Positions 8,650 to 16,954 of a DNA stretch of 57,758 nt are shown in pieces. The stretch's first letter is position 1. Every line of letters begins with the position of its first letter. Origin of the DNA: Erythrobacter sp. UBA1916 (lineage in GTDB: Bacteria > Pseudomonadota > Alphaproteobacteria > Sphingomonadales > Sphingomonadaceae); NCBI GenBank assembly GCA_002337385.1, contig DDFY01000003.1, forward strand, positions 1-57,758, read 5' to 3'. The position numbers were made by a program, and so were the translations under genes. The notes beneath the pieces are model-generated. The model ran no database searches. It was given only the letters and a program-made list of their open reading frames with translations, and was not told where the DNA came from.

Positions 8650-9699
8650 TTAGGCGGTCATCAATACGCCGCGATACATCGGGTCTTCCATGGCCCGACC
8701 CGTGCCCAGCGCGACACACGACAGCGGATCTTCCGCCACCGAAACGGGCAGGCCGGTTTCGTCGCGGATATGTTCGTCGAGGCTGCGGATCAGCGCGCCG
8801 CCGCCGGTAAGCACTATACCCTGATCGACAATGTCGGCCGCCAGTTCGGGCGCGGTGTTCTCAAGCGCGATGCGCACGCCTTCGACGATAGCGCCGATCG
8901 GCTCGGAGAGAGCTTCGGCGATGTGCGCCTGGTTGATCTGGATTTCCTTGGGCACGCCGTTCACGAGGTCGCGGCCCTTGAGGACGATGGTTTCGCCCAC
9001 GCCGTCCTTCGGCACGATGGCAACGCCATAATCCTTCTTGATCCGCTCCGCCGTGGCATCGCCGATCAGCAGGTTGTGATGGCGGCGCACGTAGGAGACG
9101 ATGGCTTCGTCCATCTTGTCACCGCCGGTACGGACCGAGGTGGTGTAGGCAAGGCCGCGCAGCGAGAGCACGGCGACCTCGGTGGTACCACCGCCAATAT
9201 CGACGACCATCGAGCCGACCGGCTCGGTCACGGGCATGTCTGCACCGATCGCGGCAGCCATCGGCTCAAGAATAAGGAACACTTCCGATGCGCCGGCATT
9301 GCTGGCGGCATCGCGAATCGCGCGGCGTTCAACCGAGGTCGAGCCCGAGGGCACACAGATCACGATCTCGGGATAACGCAGCAGGGTGCGCTTGCCGTGG
9401 ACCTTGCGGATGAAGTGCTTGATCATCTCTTCCGCAATTTCGATGTCGGCAATCACGCCGTCGCGCAGCGGGCGGATGGCTTCGATGGTGTCGGGCGTCT
9501 TGCCCATCATCAGCTTGGCATCGTCGCCCACGGCCTTGACCCGTTTGACGCCATTAAGCGTCTCGATTGCCACCACCGACGGCTCATTGAGCACTATTCC
9601 GCGATCCTGAACATAGACCAACGTATTGGCCGTGCCGAGGTCAATGGCCATGTTCTGCGAACCGAATTTGAACATTCTGGAGAAAAACGAACTCATCAA
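8650..9699 (-). CDS. mreB: Rod shape-determining actin homologue MreB
   Basis: A 349-residue bacterial actin with the usual length and motifs: the amphipathic N-terminus with FSRMFKF for membrane binding, phosphate 1 loop AIDLGTANTLVYV, phosphate 2 MVVDIGGGTTEVAVLSL and the adenosine motif IVLTGGGALIRSLDE. It assembles into antiparallel double filaments under the inner membrane that steer the elongation complex. It is first in the operon mreB-mreC-mreD-mrdA-rodA. The 182 bases between it and the divergent mutL must hold its promoter. Confidence 0.98.
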   Translation of the reverse strand: MMSSFFSRMFKFGSQNMAIDLGTANTLVYVQDRGIVLNEPSVVAIETLNGVKRVKAVGDDAKLMMGKTPDTIEAIRPLRDGVIADIEIAEEMIKHFIRKVHGKRTLLRYPEIVICVPSGSTSVERRAIRDAASNAGASEVFLILEPMAAAIGADMPVTEPVGSMVVDIGGGTTEVAVLSLRGLAYTTSVRTGGDKMDEAIVSYVRRHHNLLIGDATAERIKKDYGVAIVPKDGVGETIVLKGRDLVNGVPKEIQINQAHIAEALSEPIGAIVEGVRIALENTAPELAADIVDQGIVLTGGGALIRSLDEHIRDETGLPVSVAEDPLSCVALGTGRAMEDPMYRGVLMTA

Positions 9700-9881
9700 G
9701 CTATCCGTGCGATAAGTGGCAGGCGGCCCAGACTCAGTGGAGCAGTCAACCGACCGGGTGGTGGAAGAGGCCGTCCTTAGCGCGGCTCATCGGCAAAGGC
9801 CAAAAATTTTGTAGAGAACATCGCAGTTTTGCCCCGTCTTGGCTCGAATTGACACGCATGAACCGCTAGACGTGCCCGGCA
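9700..9881. promoter_or_regulatory. Divergent mreB/mutL intergenic region
   Basis: 182 bases separate the diverging starts of mreB (minus) and mutL (plus), so promoters for both must lie here. A perfect TTGACA occurs at 9849-9854 on the plus strand, 28 bases before mutL, but no good -10 box stands at the right distance. I therefore cannot mark exact promoters. Confidence 0.4.
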
Positions 9882-11684
9882 ATGTCGAAAATCCGTCGTC
9901 TGCCTGAGCACCTTGTTAACCGGATCGCTGCCGGTGAGGTAGTCGAACGCCCCGCTTCCGCGCTCAAGGAACTGGTGGAGAATGCCATCGATGCCGGTGC
10001 CTCGCGGGTGCTGGTGGCCATTGAGGAAGGCGGCCTCAAACGTATTGAGGTGACCGACGACGGCTGCGGCATGGAGCCTGAGGAAATGGCGCTTGCGCTC
10101 GAACGGCATGCCACCTCCAAGCTTCCCGACGAAGCGATCGAACAGGTCGCCACGCTCGGCTTCCGGGGCGAGGCCTTGCCCTCAATTGCCAGCGTGGCAC
10201 GGCTGACACTCGAAAGTCGCCCGCAAGGCAGCGAGCAAGGCTGGCGCAAAGTGGTCGATCATGGCGAGATAGTCACCGACGAGCCAGCCGCGCTTCCGCC
10301 CGGAACGCGAATCAGGATGGAAGACCTGTTCGGCAAGGTGCCGGCCCGGCGCAAGTTCCTGCGCAGCGCACGAAGCGAATATGGCGCCTGCCACGAGGTC
10401 ATGCGGCGCCTCGCCATGGCGCGTCCCGACATCGCCTTTTCCTTCGAACACGGCGGGCGGCGCATCTTCTCGGTTCAAGGCGGCGAGGGAACCGAAGCCC
10501 GCGTGGCGCAGATCGTAGCGCGCGAGCTGAAAGAGAACGGCGTCGCCATTGAATTCGAACGGGATGACGTGCGGCTTTCCGGCATTGCCGGCTTGCCGAC
10601 CTACAATCGCGGCGTAGCCGATCATCAGTACCTGTTCGTCAACGGTCGCCCGGTGAAAGACCGGCTGCTGACCGGAGCCGTGCGCGGCGCCTATGCAGAT
10701 ATGCTCGCACGCGATCGCCATGCGGTCCTCGCCTTGTTTCTCGAGCTGCCGCCGGGCGAAGTGGACGTGAACGTGCACCCGGCCAAGACCGAGGTCCGCT
10801 TTCGCGATGCAGCTGGCATTCGTGGCTTCATCGTCTCGGGCCTGAGGCAGGCTCTGGCGACGGGCGACCGGCGCAGCGCGCAGGCACCCGATGCAGAGGC
10901 GATGGGCCGCTGGCAATCGGAGCCGGAAACACCGGCCCCCGCACTCCGCTCGATCTTCGCGGGGCGCGACTGGACCGCGCCTTCGTCTTCACCATCGGCT
11001 GTGGCCGAAGCGCAATCGGCATTCCGGGCGTCTGCCGAGGTGCTCGATGCACCGCAAGGCCGGGCCGAACCCGCCGAACCGATCGCGCAGGAGCAGGCCG
11101 ACTATCCGCTCGGTATCGCGCGCGGACAGGTCGCAAACACCTATATCGTCGCCGAGTCGGCGGAGGGCCTTATCCTCGTCGACCAACATGCCGCGCACGA
11201 ACGGATCGTGCTCGAACGGCTGCGCGCAGGCGGCATGGGCGACAAGGTTGCCGCCAGTCAGGCCCTGCTGATGCCCGAAGTGGTCGAGCTCGACGAGCCG
11301 GCCTGCGACCGGATCGAGGAGTGCGCCGAGGATCTCGCGCAGCTGGGGCTGGCGGTAGAGCGATTCGGCCCGTCGGCCATGTTGGTGCGCGCAATGCCCG
11401 CTTCGCTCAACCGGGCCGACCCGGCCAAGCTCCTCAGCGACATTGCAGACGACATCGCCGCCAACGGCAGCGCGTTGCTGCTGGGTGAGCGGATCGAATA
11501 TGTGCTGGCAACGATGGCCTGCCACGGTTCAGTAAGGGCAGGGCGGGTATTGAACGTTGCCGAGATGAACGCCCTGCTGCGCGAGATGGAGGCCACTCCG
11601 CGTTCAGGCCAGTGCAATCACGGGCGCCCCACCTGGGTTCGCCTGTCGTTGGCCGACGTCGAGAAACTGTTCGGGAGACACTGA
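9882..11684 (+). CDS. mutL: DNA mismatch repair protein MutL, endonuclease type
   Basis: 600 residues. The GHKL ATPase domain has ELVENAIDAGAS (Glu33 activates water), DDGCGM and GFRGEALPSIASVA. A proline/alanine-rich linker (about 330-400) leads to the dimerisation/endonuclease domain, which holds DQHAAHERIVLE, the metal-binding motif DQHA(x)2E(x)4E that marks latent nicking MutL proteins. CHGSVRAG and CNHGRPTW complete the nuclease site. E. coli MutL lacks these, relying on MutH; none is expected here. It links mismatch recognition by MutS to strand excision. The stop overlaps the next gene's ATG (TGATG), so the lipoprotein gene is probably cotranscribed. Confidence 0.97.
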   Translation: MSKIRRLPEHLVNRIAAGEVVERPASALKELVENAIDAGASRVLVAIEEGGLKRIEVTDDGCGMEPEEMALALERHATSKLPDEAIEQVATLGFRGEALPSIASVARLTLESRPQGSEQGWRKVVDHGEIVTDEPAALPPGTRIRMEDLFGKVPARRKFLRSARSEYGACHEVMRRLAMARPDIAFSFEHGGRRIFSVQGGEGTEARVAQIVARELKENGVAIEFERDDVRLSGIAGLPTYNRGVADHQYLFVNGRPVKDRLLTGAVRGAYADMLARDRHAVLALFLELPPGEVDVNVHPAKTEVRFRDAAGIRGFIVSGLRQALATGDRRSAQAPDAEAMGRWQSEPETPAPALRSIFAGRDWTAPSSSPSAVAEAQSAFRASAEVLDAPQGRAEPAEPIAQEQADYPLGIARGQVANTYIVAESAEGLILVDQHAAHERIVLERLRAGGMGDKVAASQALLMPEVVELDEPACDRIEECAEDLAQLGLAVERFGPSAMLVRAMPASLNRADPAKLLSDIADDIAANGSALLLGERIEYVLATMACHGSVRAGRVLNVAEMNALLREMEATPRSGQCNHGRPTWVRLSLADVEKLFGRH

Positions 11685-12190
11685 TGCGCGCGGCATTGCT
11701 GATGGTACTTGGCCTTGCCCTCGTGGGTTGCTCGCAGGAGCCTGACCCCGCAGAAAAGGCAGCTGAGGACAAGAAGGTCGTCGAGATGGTGCGGGCCGTC
11801 AACAGTGCGCCGCCGCCCATCGAGGAGGTGATCCCCGACGCCATCCTCTACCCCGATATCGAGAAGCAAGACCTGTTCGGCAAATCCTGCGCCTATGCGC
11901 CGGGTACCAGCATGGGTGCCCGCGTCATCGCGCGCGAGACCGACGCCTACATGAAGATCGACGGCAAGATGGAGCGTTTTGCCGCCGATCCGGGCGCCCG
12001 CGAGTTGGAGAGCCACACCCGTTCGCTCTATAATGGCCGGGCCTACTCGCTCCGCCTTGAGATCGAGGGCGAGGGCACCGACGATCCCAACGCGAGCGAG
12101 AGCACACAGTATCAAGGCACGATCTGGCTGCGCGACCGGTGGGACCGCAATGTCTATGTCGGCAGCGGAACCGTGAGCTGCGGCGCCTGA
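11684..12190 (+). CDS. Predicted outer-membrane or periplasmic lipoprotein, unknown function
   Basis: A 168-residue protein starting at the ATG that overlaps the mutL stop. The signal sequence MRAALLMVLGLALVGC ends in a lipobox (LVGC, Cys16), so the mature protein should be lipid-anchored. After a charged linker the body has a mostly beta pattern (YSLRLEIEGEG, YQGTIWLRDRWDRNVYVGSG) and two cysteines (SCAYAPGT, TVSCGA), perhaps disulfide-bonded. I do not recognise a named family. The nearest context is mutL, which gives no functional hint. It ends four bases before the convergent DUF1206 gene. Confidence 0.75.
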   Translation: MRAALLMVLGLALVGCSQEPDPAEKAAEDKKVVEMVRAVNSAPPPIEEVIPDAILYPDIEKQDLFGKSCAYAPGTSMGARVIARETDAYMKIDGKMERFAADPGARELESHTRSLYNGRAYSLRLEIEGEGTDDPNASESTQYQGTIWLRDRWDRNVYVGSGTVSCGA

Positions 12191-12194
12191 GCAC

Positions 12195-12992
12195 TCAGGC
12201 CCGGAAAGCCGGGACCGCGTCCTCCGAATCAAGCTCAGGTATGATGCGATACCGCGCCAGCACCAGGCTGAAGAGGCCGAACAGCAAGAGACCGATAGCG
12301 GTGACCGTGAACACGGCGCCGTCGCCGGCGAGGCTCGCCACGGCGTCGCCCAGCGTCTTCACCTGATCGCTGCCTTCGGACTTGAAGCCAACTTCCACCA
12401 GCGACCAGCCGATCACGCCATAGACCACAGCTCGCGCGCCGTAACCGAGCCCCCCGAGCCAGCGGGTGGCAGAAGGCGCATCGGCGCTGATGCGATGCAT
12501 GAAATCGCCGGAGACACCCTTCTTGAGCTGGAAAAGTGCGGTCGCGATAAAGGCGATGCCCAACAGGCCGAGCAGGGCCGGGCCGAAGCTCAGGCTCAAG
12601 ATGCCCGCTGCAGCCTCCTGCGCGCCGCCGCCCGATGAGTTCGGTCCGGAGGCAAACTCGTATGCCGTCCACGCCAGTGCGAAATGGCCGATGGCGCTAC
12701 CACCGTGGCCAATGCGTTTGACCCAGCCTTTCGCATCGCTGCCGTTGTTTTCAATGTCGAACACCAGCGAGGAAAGGCGGAACAGCGCATAAGCGCACAG
12801 CCCGACCACCATGACCCAGAGCACGATCCGTCCAAGCGCAAAGTCCTCGACAGCCGCGAAGATCCCCTGGGTTCCGCGGCTGATCTGCCCCGCGCCAGTC
12901 AGCGCAATAAGGCCAAGCACGGCATAGAGTATGGCGCGGCTGAAATAGCCAACCCGCACCAGCCATGCGAACTTTTCGGATTTGTCGACCAT
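12195..12992 (-). CDS. DUF1206 membrane protein
   Basis: 265 residues built of three repeats of the DUF1206 unit, each a pair of membrane helices beginning with a G[YH]xxRAxxY-like motif: RVGYFSRAILYAVLG, RIGHGGSAIGHFALAW and GLGYGARAVVYGVIGW. This gives six membrane segments. The function of the family is unknown. The ATG at 12992 is preferred over a TTG 15 bases upstream because a GGGGG stretch precedes it at a usual distance. It is convergent with the lipoprotein gene and follows the NYN-domain gene on the same strand after 58 bases. Confidence 0.88.
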   Translation of the reverse strand: MVDKSEKFAWLVRVGYFSRAILYAVLGLIALTGAGQISRGTQGIFAAVEDFALGRIVLWVMVVGLCAYALFRLSSLVFDIENNGSDAKGWVKRIGHGGSAIGHFALAWTAYEFASGPNSSGGGAQEAAAGILSLSFGPALLGLLGIAFIATALFQLKKGVSGDFMHRISADAPSATRWLGGLGYGARAVVYGVIGWSLVEVGFKSEGSDQVKTLGDAVASLAGDGAVFTVTAIGLLLFGLFSLVLARYRIIPELDSEDAVPAFRA

Positions 12993-13050
12993 CAACGATA
13001 CCCCCAAGAGACCTTTGGGAGAATCTACGCTCGACGGGCGAAATTGTGCC

Positions 13051-13779
13051 TCAGCGCAACCGTTTTACATAAAGCTGATTGTTGTCGCGCTTCTCGAGCT
13101 TGAAGTTGTCGCTCTTCGCGCGAACCAGATCGGCCAGCTTCTTGTAGCCGTGGTTACGCACGTCGAAACTCGAGCGGTTGCCAGCAATCTGGCCGACTTC
13201 CTGCAGGCGGGCAAAGCCATTTTCATCGCGGCTGGCGGCCTTCCATGCGCTGCCGAGCAATTCGATCAGGTCCGCATCGAGCGCCTCGCTTTCCGGCTCC
13301 TGCTGGAGCCGGTCGTCATCGTCGTCCTTCGCAGCCGTGCGGATCAGCTGGTCGACATCGATGTAGCGGGTGCAGGCGGTGCGGAAGGCCTCAGGCGCTT
13401 TTTCGCTGCCGAAACCGTAAACAATCAGGCCATCCTGCCGCAGGCGGGTGACGAGCGGGGTAAAATCGCTGTCCGAGCTCATGATGCCGAACCCATCGAC
13501 CTTGCCGCGGTAAAGCAGATCAACAGCATCGATCGTCATCGCCATATCGGTGGCGTTCTTGCCCTTGGTGAGGTCGAACTGCTGCATCGGCTGCAGGCCA
13601 AAGCGGTGCGTGATCTTGCTCCACTTCGAAAGCGCAGGCTTGGCCCAGTTGCCATAGGCGCGGCGAATATTGACCTGCCCCATCTCGGCAAGCACCGTCA
13701 AAACCGGGTCAATTCCGGCATGGCTGGCGTTGTCGGCGTCGATCAACAGGGCGATGTTTTTGAGTTCTGCTTCAGGCAT
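13051..13779 (-). CDS. NYN-domain protein with C-terminal OST-HTH/LOTUS-like domain
   Basis: 242 residues. The first 150 form a NYN (LabA/PIN-like) nuclease fold with the acidic residues expected for metal binding: ALLIDADN near the start, KNATDMAMTIDAVDLLY in the middle and IMSSDSDFTPLVTRL after it. The C-terminal 75 residues (LGSAWKAASRDENGFARLQEVG, NHGYKKLADLVRAK) fit an OST-HTH/LOTUS RNA-binding winged helix. The pairing suggests an RNA-processing enzyme, but the target is not known. ATG 13779 is chosen over an upstream TTG. It lies 59 bases after the carbonic anhydrase gene on the same strand. Confidence 0.88.
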   Translation of the reverse strand: MPEAELKNIALLIDADNASHAGIDPVLTVLAEMGQVNIRRAYGNWAKPALSKWSKITHRFGLQPMQQFDLTKGKNATDMAMTIDAVDLLYRGKVDGFGIMSSDSDFTPLVTRLRQDGLIVYGFGSEKAPEAFRTACTRYIDVDQLIRTAAKDDDDDRLQQEPESEALDADLIELLGSAWKAASRDENGFARLQEVGQIAGNRSSFDVRNHGYKKLADLVRAKSDNFKLEKRDNNQLYVKRLR

Positions 13780-13838
13780 GCCGCCCAAATGGGCTCGGCC
13801 TGCAACAAAGGCAAGCCAAAGGCTTGGTTATACAAAGC

Positions 13839-14486
13839 TCAAGCAGGCTTGAACTTACCCTCCGCCTCGTCGAGCAGGTGCAGAACGCCTTCGTTGATCG
13901 AGAAATAGGCCCCGCGCAGGGTCAGTTCCCCAGTGGGCTCCTTTTCCTGCACGCAGGGGAAGGTGCGCAGGTTGGCAAGGCTCACCTTGACCGCCTCGTG
14001 CTCCATCGCCCGCTCAGCCTCTCGGCCCGTTGTCCCATGTGTTTCCACGATGGGCTCGCGCACCGAATCGAGCATCGAAATCCACGAGGCCACGAATCCG
14101 CCTTCGCCCAGCCGATTGCCATGGAGCGCCTGTGTCAGCGCAGCGTTGCACCCGCCGCACATGCCGTGGCCCATCACCAGCACATCGGTCACCTTGAGGA
14201 ACTGCACCGCGAATTCCAGTGCAGCGGAGACACCATGCTGGCCGGGATTGGTTTCGAACGGCGGGACCAGAGCGGCGACATTGCGGACGACGAAGATTTC
14301 GCCCGGCGACACGTCGAAAACCTGCGATGGGTCCACCCGGCTATCCGAGCAGGCGATAATCATCACCTTGGGTTCCTGCCCCTCGCGAAGGGCCTCCCAG
14401 CGCTCTCGGCTGGCGACATAGCCATTCTTGCGGAAGCGGGAGTAGCCATCGAGGAGGGCGGCGAAATCGGGCGTAATTTCGGTCAT
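13839..14486 (-). CDS. Beta-class carbonic anhydrase
   Basis: 215 residues from the ATG at 14486; upstream in-frame sequence has no family similarity. Zinc ligands Cys46, His107 and Cys110 and the Asp48/Arg50 dyad appear in ACSDSRVDP and MGHGMCGGC. The enzyme interconverts CO2 and bicarbonate, supplying bicarbonate to carboxylases in the cytoplasm. Length and motifs fit the common bacterial beta-CA (Can-type). It diverges from lipA with 64 bases between the two starts. Confidence 0.94.
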   Translation of the reverse strand: MTEITPDFAALLDGYSRFRKNGYVASRERWEALREGQEPKVMIIACSDSRVDPSQVFDVSPGEIFVVRNVAALVPPFETNPGQHGVSAALEFAVQFLKVTDVLVMGHGMCGGCNAALTQALHGNRLGEGGFVASWISMLDSVREPIVETHGTTGREAERAMEHEAVKVSLANLRTFPCVQEKEPTGELTLRGAYFSINEGVLHLLDEAEGKFKPA

Positions 14487-14550
14487 CACGGTGCCTGCTG
14501 TGCCCCAGCGGCATTGCCTCTGGCAAGAGGCTTGCTTAAGTGGGCAGGTG

Positions 14551-15486
14551 ATGAACGATCTTTCCCCCGCATCGAACCCCGAACGACAGCGCAAGCCTGA
14601 CTGGATTCGGGTCAAGGCTCCCGTCTCCAAGGGCTACAACGAAACGCGCAAGCTGATGCGCAATCTTGGCCTCAACACGGTTTGCGAAGAGGCCGCGTGT
14701 CCGAACATCGGCGAATGCTGGACCAAGAAGCACGCCACGGTGATGATTCTGGGCGATGTGTGCACCCGCGCTTGTGCATTCTGCAACGTGAAGACCGGCA
14801 TGCCACGCATGGTCGACCCGCTCGAGCCTGAGCATGTCGCCACCGCAGCCGCCGAAATGGGGCTCGAGCATATCGTCATCACCAGCGTCGACCGCGATGA
14901 CCTGCCCGATGGCGGGGCAGGGCAGTTCGTGAAGGTGATCGAGGCGCTGCGCCGCGAAACGCCGAACACCACCATCGAAATCCTCACGCCCGATTTTCGC
15001 GGCAAGATGCGCGCGAGCGTCGAGGCGATCTGCGCCGCCCGGCCCGACGTTTACAACCACAACCTCGAGACGGTGCCGCGCCTCTATCCCACGATTCGCC
15101 CCGGCGCCCGCTATTATGCTTCGCTGCGGCTGCTCGAAGAGGTAAAGCGGCACGATCCGCTGATCTTCACCAAGTCGGGCATCATGCTCGGGCTGGGTGA
15201 GCAGCGGCTCGAAGTGCATCAGGTGATGGACGACATGCGTTCGGCCGAGGTCGATTTCCTCACCATGGGGCAATATCTCCAGCCGACACCGAAGCACACA
15301 CCGGTGATCGAGTTCGTCGAACCCAAGACCTTCGACGCCTATGGCTCGATCGCGCGGGCCAAGGGCTTCCTGCAAGTCGCTTCGAGCCCGCTTACCCGGT
15401 CGAGCTATCACGCCGGTGAGGACTTCGCCGAGATGCGCGCCGCGCGCGAGGCGAAGCTGGCAAAGCAGGCCCAGAAGAACAGCTGA
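14551..15486 (+). CDS. lipA: Lipoyl synthase
   Basis: A 311-residue radical SAM enzyme that inserts two sulfurs into protein-bound octanoyl groups to make lipoyl cofactors. Both iron-sulfur sites are visible: the auxiliary cluster in CEEAACPNIGEC (Cys45, 50, 56) and the radical SAM motif CTRACAFC (Cys71, 75, 78), plus the C-terminal RSSYHAGE whose Ser ligates the auxiliary cluster. The start is ATG 14551, preceded by GCAGGTG. Its lipoylated targets probably include the PdhC encoded at 40044-41345. The stop overlaps the ATG of the COQ10-like gene. Confidence 0.97.
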   Translation: MNDLSPASNPERQRKPDWIRVKAPVSKGYNETRKLMRNLGLNTVCEEAACPNIGECWTKKHATVMILGDVCTRACAFCNVKTGMPRMVDPLEPEHVATAAAEMGLEHIVITSVDRDDLPDGGAGQFVKVIEALRRETPNTTIEILTPDFRGKMRASVEAICAARPDVYNHNLETVPRLYPTIRPGARYYASLRLLEEVKRHDPLIFTKSGIMLGLGEQRLEVHQVMDDMRSAEVDFLTMGQYLQPTPKHTPVIEFVEPKTFDAYGSIARAKGFLQVASSPLTRSSYHAGEDFAEMRAAREAKLAKQAQKNS

Positions 15487-15947
15487 TGCCCGCAATCCGT
15501 GAGACACGCGCGCTGCCCTACAGCGCCGAGCAGATGTTCGACCTGGTGGCGGACGTCGGGAACTACGGAAAGTTCTTGCCTTGGGTGGTGGCCACGCGCG
15601 TGCGTGACCGTACCGACGAGGGCATGACCGCCGACATGCTGGTGGGCTTCAAGGCCCTTCGCGAAAAGTTCACTTCGCGCGTGACGCTAGACCGCCCGAA
15701 CCGCATCGACGTCCACTATGTCGACGGACCAATGCGGGATCTTGAGAACTGCTGGGTGTTCCACGACAAGGGCGAGGACGGCTGCGAGATCGATTTCAGC
15801 GTCGACTTCGCCTTCAAGAACCGCATGTTCGAAGCCTTGGCTGGTCAGTACGTCGATCGTGCCTTCCGCAAGATGGTGGCCGCGTTTGAAACCCGCGCCG
15901 CCGAGCTTTACGGTAGCAACAGCTCCAGCGCGCACAGCGTCGCCTGA
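15486..15947 (+). CDS. COQ10/RatA-like START-domain ubiquinone-binding protein
   Basis: 153 residues of the polyketide-cyclase/START fold: YSAEQMFDLVADVGNYGKFLP is the diagnostic first motif and the end has YVDRAFRKMVAAFETRAAELY. In mitochondria and alphaproteobacteria, COQ10 binds ubiquinone and supports its delivery to the respiratory chain. E. coli RatA was named a toxin, which I would not assume here. It starts within the stop of lipA and is likely cotranslated. Its last 40 bases overlap the convergent CinA-family gene tail to tail. Confidence 0.88.
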   Translation: MPAIRETRALPYSAEQMFDLVADVGNYGKFLPWVVATRVRDRTDEGMTADMLVGFKALREKFTSRVTLDRPNRIDVHYVDGPMRDLENCWVFHDKGEDGCEIDFSVDFAFKNRMFEALAGQYVDRAFRKMVAAFETRAAELYGSNSSSAHSVA

Positions 15948-16408
15948 TAGCGCACCCCGGCGCGGGTGTGTTCGTCGAACAGGCGCTCTTCGGCAGTGGG
16001 CTTCTCTTCCCCGCGCACCATGCGCGCGAACACCACGGTGCCGACGGGCTTGGTGGCGCTTCCACCTTCCGGCCCGGCGATCCCGCTGATCGCCACCGCG
16101 ACATCGGCCTCCTCGCTGCGCTCCAGCGCACCCTGCGCCATCGCATAGACGCAAGCCACCGAGACCGCACCAAAGGCATCGATGATGTCTTGCGAGACGC
16201 CAAGATCGCCCATCTTCGCGGTGTTTGAATAGGTGATGTAGCCGCGCTCCAGCACGGCAGAAGAGCCGGGCACTTCGGTCAACGCACCGCAGACAAGCCC
16301 GCCGGTGCAGCTTTCGGCCAACACGACCTTGCGGCCGACAGCGGCGTTCTCGTCGATGACGCGTTGCGCCAAGGCGGCGATTTCTTCGGGCAGGACTGTT
16401 TCAGGCAT
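15908..16408 (-). CDS. pncC: CinA-family nicotinamide-nucleotide amidohydrolase
   Basis: 166 residues, only the C-terminal domain of CinA (no N-terminal MocF-like domain), as in E. coli PncC/YgaD. Motifs: VVLAESCTGGLVCGALTEVP with the catalytic Ser/Thr region, ERGYITYSNTAKMGDLGV, and AISGIAGPEGGSATKPVGTV. It deamidates NMN to NaMN in pyridine-nucleotide salvage. Its start overlaps the stop of the upstream secreted-protein gene (TAATG), and its 3' end overlaps the COQ10-like gene on the other strand. Confidence 0.9.
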   Translation of the reverse strand: MPETVLPEEIAALAQRVIDENAAVGRKVVLAESCTGGLVCGALTEVPGSSAVLERGYITYSNTAKMGDLGVSQDIIDAFGAVSVACVYAMAQGALERSEEADVAVAISGIAGPEGGSATKPVGTVVFARMVRGEEKPTAEERLFDEHTRAGVRYQATLCALELLLP

Positions 16409-16941
16409 TATTCACTCACCGCGCAAATCTTGGGCTTTTTGACCCCAGTCAGGCTGAGGATGACGGCGGATATCTGACCAAGCTCGTTCGGTTCGAGCGG
16501 GGCGAATGCCTCGACCGCCCGCTCGATCCGGCCGCAATCGGGCACTGCTACCATTTGGCTAACCTTCTGTGCGATCATCTCGTCAACCAGCGGGCGGACG
16601 ATCTCAGGCGGCATCTTGTCGAGCCGAAGGTCTTCCGTGCCCTCAACGTCAGGGGTTCCAGCCATCAGGGCAAGACCTGATAATGCATCATCCCAGCTGG
16701 CATCGGCGAAGGCAGCGTAGCGCTGCGTCAACTGCTCGCCCTGTGTCACCAGGAAGCCATCGGCGGCAAGGTTTGCCCCGCAGCGGGTACGCACGCCGCG
16801 CAGGGCGTGAGGAACCGCATAGATCACCATGGCACTGACTTCCGCCTCGCTGACGCAATCGCGCAGGGCCTCTGCCTGCACAGGCTGAGCGGTGAGCATA
16901 GCGGCGGCAAGCACCGGCGCGGAGGACTTAGTGAGACTCAT
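16408..16941 (-). CDS. Secreted protein of unknown function
   Basis: 177 residues from the ATG at 16941 (AGGA lies at a normal distance; an ATG nine bases upstream touches the Shine-Dalgarno). The first 23 residues form a signal peptide (MSLTKSSAPVLAAAMLTAQPVQA). The mature part has four cysteines (RDCVSEAE, RTRCGANL, VPDCGRIE, KICAVSE), possibly two disulfides, and is otherwise alpha-helical by composition. I do not recognise the family. It sits between ispDF (13 bases upstream) and pncC with overlapping codons, so it is part of the ispDF transcript. Confidence 0.7.
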   Translation of the reverse strand: MSLTKSSAPVLAAAMLTAQPVQAEALRDCVSEAEVSAMVIYAVPHALRGVRTRCGANLAADGFLVTQGEQLTQRYAAFADASWDDALSGLALMAGTPDVEGTEDLRLDKMPPEIVRPLVDEMIAQKVSQMVAVPDCGRIERAVEAFAPLEPNELGQISAVILSLTGVKKPKICAVSE

Positions 16942-16954
16942 CCCAAGCATCCTT

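Noticed and set aside
9849..9870. A TTGACA that could be a mutL promoter
   Set aside because: No acceptable -10 hexamer stands 16-18 bases downstream, so it is mentioned only as part of the intergenic region.
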